Shown here in pieces: positions 1 to 3,416 of a stretch of DNA of 5,557 bases (its first letter is position 1; each line of letters opens with the position of its first letter). The notes beneath the pieces were generated by a model, which did no database searches, was not told the DNA's origin, and saw nothing but the letters and a program-made list of their open reading frames with translations. This stretch comes from a bacterium (GTDB lineage Bacteria; Patescibacteriota; Minisyncoccia; UBA9983): NCBI GenBank assembly GCA_023244795.1, contig JAHFLR010000022.1:1-5557 (forward strand). The letters run 5' to 3'. A program made the translations under genes and the position numbers.

Positions 1-237
1 CAGGGCGTTTTTGTGCATATTGGCTGGGTCCCGGCCAGCGCCTTTGCAAAAGATCTGGTTAAGTTTAATGATTTCGGGGAGGTGATTATAGATAACGAAG
101 GGAAAACTTCTATACCGGGTGTTTTTGCCGCCGGCGATATCTCTAACACTAAATACAAGCAATACGCGGTGGCTATCGGCGAAGGGGCCAAAGCCGCTCT
201 CTCGGCCTACGAGTATTTAGTATCTAAGCCCAAATAA
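1..237 (+). CDS. trxB: Thioredoxin reductase-like FAD/NAD(P)H disulfide oxidoreductase, C-terminal part (5' end outside window)
   Basis: Only the last 78 residues are visible. The frame is open from base 1, and the GTG at 13 is an internal Val, not a start. The piece reads GVFVHIGWVPAS, then a short beta-rich stretch (FGEVIIDNEGKTSIPG), then GVFAAGDIS near residues 40-48. That last motif is the second FAD-contacting motif of the class II pyridine nucleotide-disulfide oxidoreductases (TrxB/AhpF), where the Asp binds the flavin ribityl/pyrophosphate. The tail KQYAVAIGEGAKAALSAYEYL is the closing helix that packs on the flavin. In this family the enzyme passes electrons from NAD(P)H through FAD and a CxxC pair, not visible here, to thioredoxin or a related partner in the cytoplasm. 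The KQ..AVGEGA style also occurs in AhpF-like reductases, so the exact partner is open. The gene converges on the DsbA-family gene across a shared terminator. Confidence 0.85.
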   Translation, partial: QGVFVHIGWVPASAFAKDLVKFNDFGEVIIDNEGKTSIPGVFAAGDISNTKYKQYAVAIGEGAKAALSAYEYLVSKPK

Positions 238-252
238 GTACCACTTGTCGTA

Positions 253-285
253 AAAATAAAAACCCCGGCAAATGCCGGGGTTTTT
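253..285. terminator. Bidirectional rho-independent terminator between convergent genes
   Basis: A GC-rich hairpin has arms CCCCGGC (263-269) and GCCGGGG (274-280) around a 4-nt loop. It is flanked by A5 (258-262) on the left and T5 (281-285) on the right. Read on the + strand it ends in TTTTT, 21 nt after the reductase stop. Read on the - strand it ends in TTTTTATTTTT (253-262), 10 nt after the DsbA-family stop. It should therefore end both transcripts. Confidence 0.93.
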
Positions 286-294
286 AAAGGTTGA

Positions 295-1020
295 TTATTG
301 ATTGCCCAAGGTTCTCTCTAGTAGCGGTTTGAGCTCGGTGTAGGGGATAGCTCCTCTGTCTATTGGAGTAACTTTTCCGTCTTTGGTCATTATTACGGAG
401 TAAGGAGTTCCGGCTACGCCGATTCTGGCGCCATCGGATTGGTTATCCTGGATCTTCTGTAAGAATTTTTGGCTATCAACACAGCTTTTAACTTTGACCT
501 TATCAACCCCGAGAGATTGAGCTATTGCGAGAGCGTCGTCTAGTGTTTGGCCATTGGTTGAAAAAAGTTTATCGATAAATTCCCAAAATTTTGCTTTGCC
601 ACCCAGATCGGTAACACATTCTGACGCTAACGCAAAGTTAAGCGCATTTGGGTGTAGAGAGGCCGGTAATGGGAAGTGTCTGTAAACTAAACGCACCTTG
701 CCGAGCTTGCCGTACTCATCCATCATTTGTTTTATAGTGTCCTCGTGGAATCTTCTGCAATACGGGCATTGTAGGTCGGAGTAAACCAAAAAAGTGATTG
801 GCGCGTTTGGATCTCCCAAAACGTGGTCTGCGTCTGTAATGGGGGCCGGCTTCTCGTTATTGGCCTGCGGCTGCTCACCTTGTTGCTGGGGTTGATTGTT
901 ATTTGCGGTTCCCTTTGGGGCAGTGGAACTGTTTCTGGTAAAAAATATTGCTGCCGCAACTATTAAGGCAGCTATCACGATAGCTACCGGCACGGACATG
1001 TTTTTATTTTCTTCTGGCAT
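295..1020 (-). CDS. Membrane-anchored DsbA-family thiol:disulfide oxidoreductase
   Basis: This 241-aa protein has a short N-terminus, one hydrophobic segment at about residues 10-27 (VPVAIVIAALIVAAAIFF), and a Gln/Asn/Pro-rich linker at about 30-60. A thioredoxin-fold domain of the DsbA/BdbD (Thioredoxin_4) type follows. The active site is CPYC at 85-88 after the strand ITFLVYSDLQ, and the cis-Pro loop is GTPYSVI with Thr205-Pro206. There is no lipobox, so the hydrophobic segment is probably an uncleaved anchor holding the domain outside the membrane, where it would oxidise or reshuffle cysteines of exported proteins. Two further cysteines, 135 and 180, lie in the helical insertion and could form a second, structural disulfide. 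An in-frame stop 15 nt upstream (1036-1038) limits the start to this ATG or Met8. No Shine-Dalgarno is visible. The gene lies 55 nt downstream of ftsZ on the same strand and may be read from that transcript. No DsbB/VKOR partner is in the window. Confidence 0.9.
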   Translation of the reverse strand: MPEENKNMSVPVAIVIAALIVAAAIFFTRNSSTAPKGTANNNQPQQQGEQPQANNEKPAPITDADHVLGDPNAPITFLVYSDLQCPYCRRFHEDTIKQMMDEYGKLGKVRLVYRHFPLPASLHPNALNFALASECVTDLGGKAKFWEFIDKLFSTNGQTLDDALAIAQSLGVDKVKVKSCVDSQKFLQKIQDNQSDGARIGVAGTPYSVIMTKDGKVTPIDRGAIPYTELKPLLERTLGNQ

Positions 1021-1075
1021 AAATAAATTAGATAACTATTAATTAGTAACTACTACTTGGTAAAATTAGATTAAA

Positions 1076-2227
1076 TTATAATCTTTTTCTTCTTAAAAAT
1101 GCGGGGACAGCATCCCACTCCTCATCGTCCTTCTTGTTTTCTTCCTCTCTGCTTTTGTCTTCCGCTTTAATGATAACTTCGTCCTCTCTCTTTTCTCTCA
1201 TCTCTCTCCTCTCTTCCTGTTTGTTTACTGGGGAGCTAAAAGGGAAGACGTTTGGCTTTTTGATACCCTTGCCCTCGGGGAAGCCGGAAGCAATAACAGT
1301 GATTTTGACCTCTCCTTTTTTAAGTCGTTCGTCTTTAATGGCTCCAAAAATAACTCTGGCGTCGCTGTCTATGGCTTCCGTTATAATACCGGCGGCCTCT
1401 TGGATCTCTACCATTGTTAGGTAGTCTCCTCCGGAGATGGCAAACAGAACACCCTTAGCGCCGTCGATGGAAACATCTAACAGGGGAGAGTTTATAGCCA
1501 TTTTGGCCGCCAACTCGGCTCTCCTTTCTCCTGTGCCGTAGCCGATGCCCATTAGCGCGGAACCGGCGTTTTGCATAACTGTTCTTACATCGGCAAAATC
1601 AACATTGATGATGCCCGGCATAGTGATTAAATCCGAGATGCCCTCTACTGCTTGCCTTAAAACTTCGTCGCACATTTGGAAGGCCGAAATAAAAGTAGTG
1701 TCTTTTTCTACCATGCCTAAAATCCTGTCGTTAGGTATAACGATAAGAGCATCAACAGAATTTTTTAGGTTGTTGATACCGGCTTCTGCCAGTTTGGCGC
1801 GTTGGGCGCCCTCAAAACTAAACGGCCTGGTAACAACACCGATGGTTAAAATACCTTGTTCCTTAGCAATCTTGGCAACTACCGGGCCGGCGCCGGTGCC
1901 GGTGCCTCCGCCGAATCCGCAGGCGATAAAAACCATGTCGGCGCCTTTGATTGTTTCTTGGATAGCCTCTTTAGTTTCTTCTGCTGCTTGTTTGCCGAGT
2001 TCGGGGTTCATTCCGCCACCCAAGCCTTTGGTTAAATTTTTACCGATATGAATTTTGTTGGAAGCTAAACTGTGATGCAGCTTTTGCGCGTCGGTATCAA
2101 TGGCAATAAACTCCACACCCTTTAATTTGGAGCGGACCATATGATTAACAGAGTTGGTACCGGAATTGCCTACACCTAAAACTTTTATTCTAGCGAACGA
2201 CTCAATTTCCGGATTTACTTTTACCAT
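1076..2227 (-). CDS. ftsZ: Cell division GTPase FtsZ
   Basis: FtsZ is the tubulin-like GTPase that assembles the cytoplasmic Z-ring at the division site. This 383-aa protein is of normal length and complete. The nucleotide-binding N-domain has IKVLGVGNSGTNSVNHM (14-30) and the tubulin signature GFGGGTGTGAGP (104-115), slightly different from the common GMGGGTGTGAAP. Next come VVTRPFSFEG (131-140), the T5/T6 region with IPNDRIL, and the T7 loop NVDFADV (208-214), whose Asp210 and Asp213 complete the GTPase site of the next subunit. After the C-domain comes a strongly charged Glu/Lys/Arg linker (about 334-370) and the C-terminal peptide WDAVPAFLRRKRL (371-383), which binds FtsA and other membrane tethers. 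The ATG at 2225-2227 is supported by the conserved N-terminus and an in-frame stop just upstream. It has no Shine-Dalgarno, and the promoter lies almost on top of it. ftsA is on the same strand but 1189 bp away, with opposite-strand genes between. Confidence 0.98.
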   Translation of the reverse strand: MVKVNPEIESFARIKVLGVGNSGTNSVNHMVRSKLKGVEFIAIDTDAQKLHHSLASNKIHIGKNLTKGLGGGMNPELGKQAAEETKEAIQETIKGADMVFIACGFGGGTGTGAGPVVAKIAKEQGILTIGVVTRPFSFEGAQRAKLAEAGINNLKNSVDALIVIPNDRILGMVEKDTTFISAFQMCDEVLRQAVEGISDLITMPGIINVDFADVRTVMQNAGSALMGIGYGTGERRAELAAKMAINSPLLDVSIDGAKGVLFAISGGDYLTMVEIQEAAGIITEAIDSDARVIFGAIKDERLKKGEVKITVIASGFPEGKGIKKPNVFPFSSPVNKQEERREMREKREDEVIIKAEDKSREEENKKDDEEWDAVPAFLRRKRL

Positions 2228-2236
2228 AATACATAT

Positions 2237-2264
2237 AGGATAGCAGGTATTTTTTGAGCGTCAA
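2237..2264 (-). promoter_or_regulatory. Predicted ftsZ promoter giving a leaderless or near-leaderless mRNA
   Basis: On the - strand, TTGACG (2259-2264, 5 of 6 to the -35 consensus) is followed after 16 nt by TATCCT (2237-2242, 4 of 6 to the -10 consensus). Only 9 nt separate the -10 box from the ftsZ ATG. Transcription normally starts about 7 nt past the -10, so the 5' leader would be about 0-3 nt, which agrees with the lack of a Shine-Dalgarno. The -35 is back to back with the -35 of the + strand promoter. Confidence 0.6.
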
Positions 2265-2278
2265 GAAGAAAATAAAAT

Positions 2279-2311
2279 TTGACTTTTGCCGGCTTTTTGG
2301 CATAATATAAT
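2279..2311 (+). promoter_or_regulatory. Predicted promoter of the two-gene small-protein unit
   Basis: TTGACT (2279-2284, 5 of 6 to the -35 consensus) is followed after 16 nt by CATAAT (2301-2306, 5 of 6 to the -10 consensus). TGG directly before it gives an extended -10 (TGn). TAATAT (2303-2308) and a perfect TATAAT (2306-2311) overlap it, but their spacers are 18 and 21 nt. The start would fall near 2313-2318, giving a leader of about 60 nt before the first ATG at 2375. Confidence 0.6.
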
Positions 2312-2313
2312 GC
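2300..2313. promoter_or_regulatory. Near-perfect 14-bp palindrome over the -10 region, possible operator
   Basis: GCATAATATAATGC is symmetric at six of seven base pairs; the mismatch is A2304/A2309. It covers the -10 elements of the small-protein promoter, where a bound dimeric repressor would block RNA polymerase. AT-rich -10 boxes can look palindromic by chance, but the GCAT/ATGC arms are not required by the promoter consensus. No regulator can be assigned. Confidence 0.3.
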
Positions 2314-2360
2314 AGAAGGAAACAGCCCGATTGCAATGGCATCGCGGCAATAGCGCAACA

Positions 2361-2369
2361 GAGGGGGGG
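2361..2369 (+). promoter_or_regulatory. G-rich ribosome binding site of the first small gene
   Basis: GAGGGGGGG lies 5 nt before the ATG at 2375. It can pair with the CCUCC of the 16S 3' end through its GAGG/GGGG part. Most other starts in the window have no such purine tract, so it supports this ATG as a real start. Confidence 0.6.
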
Positions 2370-2374
2370 CAGTA

Positions 2375-2596
2375 ATGTCCAAGAAGGATAAACATGAACA
2401 CTTTATCGCTCGCGCAATAGCGGGACATTTTGGCAACGAGGTCTACGACGCAATTATGGCAGTAAGGCTGAATTCCCAACGACGATGTCAGATGACTGCG
2501 GTTATCAAGGCCGCTATCAAGTTTGGTAGCATGACGGATGAGGAGATCGTCAAGAAGCATCATGTGGCCCGTCCTGTTCTGGGCCCATTGTCATGA
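2375..2596 (+). CDS. Small protein of unknown function (first gene of two-gene unit)
   Basis: This 73-aa protein is not recognised. It starts with a charged stretch (MSKKDKHEHF), followed by a likely helical region (about 10-32) containing HFGNEVYDAIMAV, a basic patch with the single Cys (NSQRRCQM, 33-40), a second helix TAVIKAAIKF, and an acidic-to-basic segment SMTDEEIVKKHHVARPVLGP. There is no signal peptide, membrane segment or metal-binding pair. Evidence for a real gene is a good promoter upstream, a strong G-rich Shine-Dalgarno at proper spacing, and a downstream partner with a terminator after it. It ends in TGA, while the housekeeping genes here all end in TAA. That TGA is the only stop between it and the next gene, which is in the same frame. 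A small helical nucleic-acid- or protein-binding role is possible from size and charge, but this is a guess. Confidence 0.6.
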   Translation: MSKKDKHEHFIARAIAGHFGNEVYDAIMAVRLNSQRRCQMTAVIKAAIKFGSMTDEEIVKKHHVARPVLGPLS

Positions 2597-2627
2597 CGCC
2601 GCACTTTTCTTGGGCGTAATAGAAAAA

Positions 2628-2636
2628 AAGGGGGTG
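2628..2636 (+). promoter_or_regulatory. Strong Shine-Dalgarno of the zinc-ribbon gene
   Basis: AAGGGGGTG differs at one base from AAGGAGGTG, the full complement of the usual 16S tail. It sits directly before ATG 2639, with 2 nt after the TG or 4 nt after the G run. It argues that translation begins anew here rather than only by reading through the TGA at 2594-2596. Confidence 0.65.
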
Positions 2637-2638
2637 TC

Positions 2639-2833
2639 ATGTCAGATGGAACGGTTAGACCCAAGAGCGCTTCCGGATTTAATTTTTCTCTCTTTGGATC
2701 GGGTCCCAAATGGACCATAACCTGTGGCAAATGCTCCGGAACATTCAGGGAGCGCATTCCTATGGTGAACCAGCCAGGAGTGCGGTGCCCGTATTGCGGA
2801 GCCATCAACAAACTCCCTCTGTTTGTAGTATAG
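2639..2833 (+). CDS. Small zinc-ribbon protein of unknown function (second gene of two-gene unit)
   Basis: This 64-aa protein has one predicted zinc-binding fold: CGKC at 29-32 and CPYC at 50-53, a CX2C-X17-CX2C pattern. Both pairs sit on knuckle-like turns (ITCGKCSGTF and GVRCPYCGAIN), as in zinc ribbons. The first 25 residues (SDGTVRPKSASGFNFSLFGSGPKW) are Gly/Ser-rich and basic and may be flexible. The last residues, KLPLFVV, form a short hydrophobic end. No catalytic domain or membrane segment is present, so a binding or adaptor role with nucleic acid or a protein partner is the likely type of job; the target is unknown. It starts with a near-perfect Shine-Dalgarno, 42 nt after the first small gene, ends in TAG, and is followed 10 nt later by a terminator stem. 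The four correctly spaced cysteines make this the stronger of the two small genes. Confidence 0.75.
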   Translation: MSDGTVRPKSASGFNFSLFGSGPKWTITCGKCSGTFRERIPMVNQPGVRCPYCGAINKLPLFVV

Positions 2834-2843
2834 TTCTTTAGTG

Positions 2844-2885
2844 AGTCCCGTGGCGGTATCCAATCCGCCCGGGGCTTTTTCTTTT
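2844..2885 (+). terminator. Rho-independent terminator of the small-protein unit
   Basis: The arms AGTCCCG (2844-2850) and GGCGG (2852-2856) pair with CCGCC (2865-2869) and CGGGGCT (2870-2876). This makes 12 bp with one G-T wobble and a bulged T at 2851, around an 8-nt loop. TTTTTCTTTT (2876-2885) follows. It ends transcription from the small-protein promoter before hicB. The remaining 73 nt up to hicB hold only the hicB promoter, a 5-bp inverted repeat (GTCGG 2896-2900 / CCGAC 2911-2915) with no T-tract, and a repeated GGGCTTG (2899-2905, 2921-2927). Confidence 0.9.
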
Positions 2886-2924
2886 GCCAACCGCTGTCGG
2901 GCTTGTGAGGCCGACCAAGAGGGC

Positions 2925-2952
2925 TTGATTTTAATAAAAAAAGCACTAATAT
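2925..2952 (+). promoter_or_regulatory. Predicted leaderless promoter of hicBA
   Basis: TTGATT (2925-2930) and TAATAT (2947-2952) are separated by 16 nt; each matches 4 of 6 consensus bases. The hicB ATG follows the -10 box after only 6 nt, so the transcript would begin at or within a base or two of the ATG. No Shine-Dalgarno exists upstream. The 8-bp palindrome TAATATTA (2947-2954) covers the -10 and could be an operator, though such AT-rich symmetry is weak evidence. Confidence 0.5.
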
Positions 2953-2958
2953 TAAATT

Positions 2959-3204
2959 ATGTTGAGTGAATTTATAATAAAAAAACTAAAAACAGCAAAA
3001 TATAAGCTCCTAAAAGACGGGGCTTATTTTGGTGAGGTGGCTGGTTTAAATGGCGTTTGGGCTAGCGCTAAGAATCTGGAGGATTGTAGAAAAGAACTCA
3101 AGGAGGTTTTGGAAGATTGGCTGTTGTTAAAGATAAGGAGTCACGAAAAGGTTTCCGGTTTCAACATCAAAGTTGATCGCCGCCAGCTTGTAAAAAATGC
3201 CTAA
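2959..3204 (+). CDS. hicB: HicB-family antitoxin
   Basis: HicB neutralises the HicA mRNA-cutting toxin by binding it. The 81-aa sequence shows the HicB (UPF0150) partial RNase H-like fold: a lysine-rich start (FIIKKLKTAKYKLL), the strand-turn DGAYFGEVAGLNGVWASAKNL (20-40) matching the family's pattern of a Y/F-x-A/G strand, a Pro/Gly-rich 'L-x-G-v-x-a' turn and a T/N-L-x-E/D helix start, then the helix EDCRKELKEVLEDWLLLKI (41-59). No separate C-terminal ribbon-helix-helix or HTH domain is evident, so it belongs to the short HicB type and may not repress its own promoter alone. It precedes the toxin (hicB-hicA order) and overlaps it by 8 nt, which favours coupled translation with antitoxin made first. 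The start is the first ATG after a promoter and has no Shine-Dalgarno. Confidence 0.88.
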   Translation: MLSEFIIKKLKTAKYKLLKDGAYFGEVAGLNGVWASAKNLEDCRKELKEVLEDWLLLKIRSHEKVSGFNIKVDRRQLVKNA

Positions 3205-3409
3205 AAATATATCTTGGAGAAAGTTGGTGCAGAAATTACGAAAGTTAGGATTTGACGGCCCGTATTCCGGTGGTCGTCACCTGTTTATGATAAAAAGTGA
3301 ATTTAAGATTCATATTCCCAACCCCCATAAAGGAGATATTTCAAGACACTTACTTGCGGAAATTCTCCGTCAGGCCAAAATTTTACCCAAAGAATGGGAC
3401 AACGTTTAA
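3197..3409 (+). CDS. hicA: HicA-family mRNA interferase toxin
   Basis: HicA is a small double-stranded-RNA-binding-fold ribonuclease that cuts mRNA when not held by HicB. The 70-aa length is typical. The sequence follows the family: helix SWRKLVQKLRKLGF (6-19), the GPYSGGRHLFM loop-strand (21-31) with the catalytic His28 in the usual G-G/S-x-H setting, strand FKIHIP (36-41), the NPHKGDIS turn (42-49), and the last helix RHLLAEILRQAKI. No key residue seems lost, so the toxin is probably active. The ATG lies inside the end of hicB (8-nt overlap) with no Shine-Dalgarno, so its translation likely depends on ribosomes finishing hicB. The stop is only 7 nt from the ftsA stop on the opposite strand, and no terminator is visible there. 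Confidence 0.93.
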   Translation: MPKNISWRKLVQKLRKLGFDGPYSGGRHLFMIKSEFKIHIPNPHKGDISRHLLAEILRQAKILPKEWDNV

Positions 3410-3416
3410 CAAACTT

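Noticed and set aside
1034..1050. Near-palindrome ACTATTAATTAGT between ftsZ and the DsbA-family gene as an operator
   Set aside because: The arms are only 4 bp in very AT-rich DNA, with no promoter associated; chance explains it.
1075..1080. TATAAT on the - strand overlapping the ftsZ stop, as a promoter for the DsbA-family gene
   Set aside because: No acceptable -35 lies 16-18 nt upstream (the bases there read about CGCATT) and there is no extended -10. TATAAT is expected by chance around a TTA-TAA end.
1545..2051. Long + strand open frame (168 codons) opposite ftsZ
   Set aside because: It lies wholly antisense to the conserved ftsZ coding region, shows no family motif, and has no promoter or Shine-Dalgarno. 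It is a coding shadow.
2221..2563. Two - strand open frames (2221-2436 and 2261-2563) upstream of ftsZ
   Set aside because: They cross the divergent promoter region, conflict with the first small + gene, and have no start signals or motifs.
2594..2638. UGA at 2594-2596 as a selenocysteine codon, or UGA=Gly code as in Gracilibacteria
   Set aside because: The 5-bp hairpin right after the UGA is too short and misplaced for a convincing bacterial SECIS. The long genes contain no in-frame UGA, so a recoded UGA genome is not supported.
2896..2915. Inverted repeat GTCGG/CCGAC after the terminator as a second terminator or attachment site
   Set aside because: It has only 5 bp, no T-tract, and no matching copy elsewhere in the window.
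2560..2946. - strand open frame of 128 codons across the small-protein unit
   Set aside because: It runs through the terminator and opposite the zinc-ribbon gene. Its translation has no recognisable motif, while the + strand has cysteine pairs, Shine-Dalgarno sequences and a terminator in the right order.
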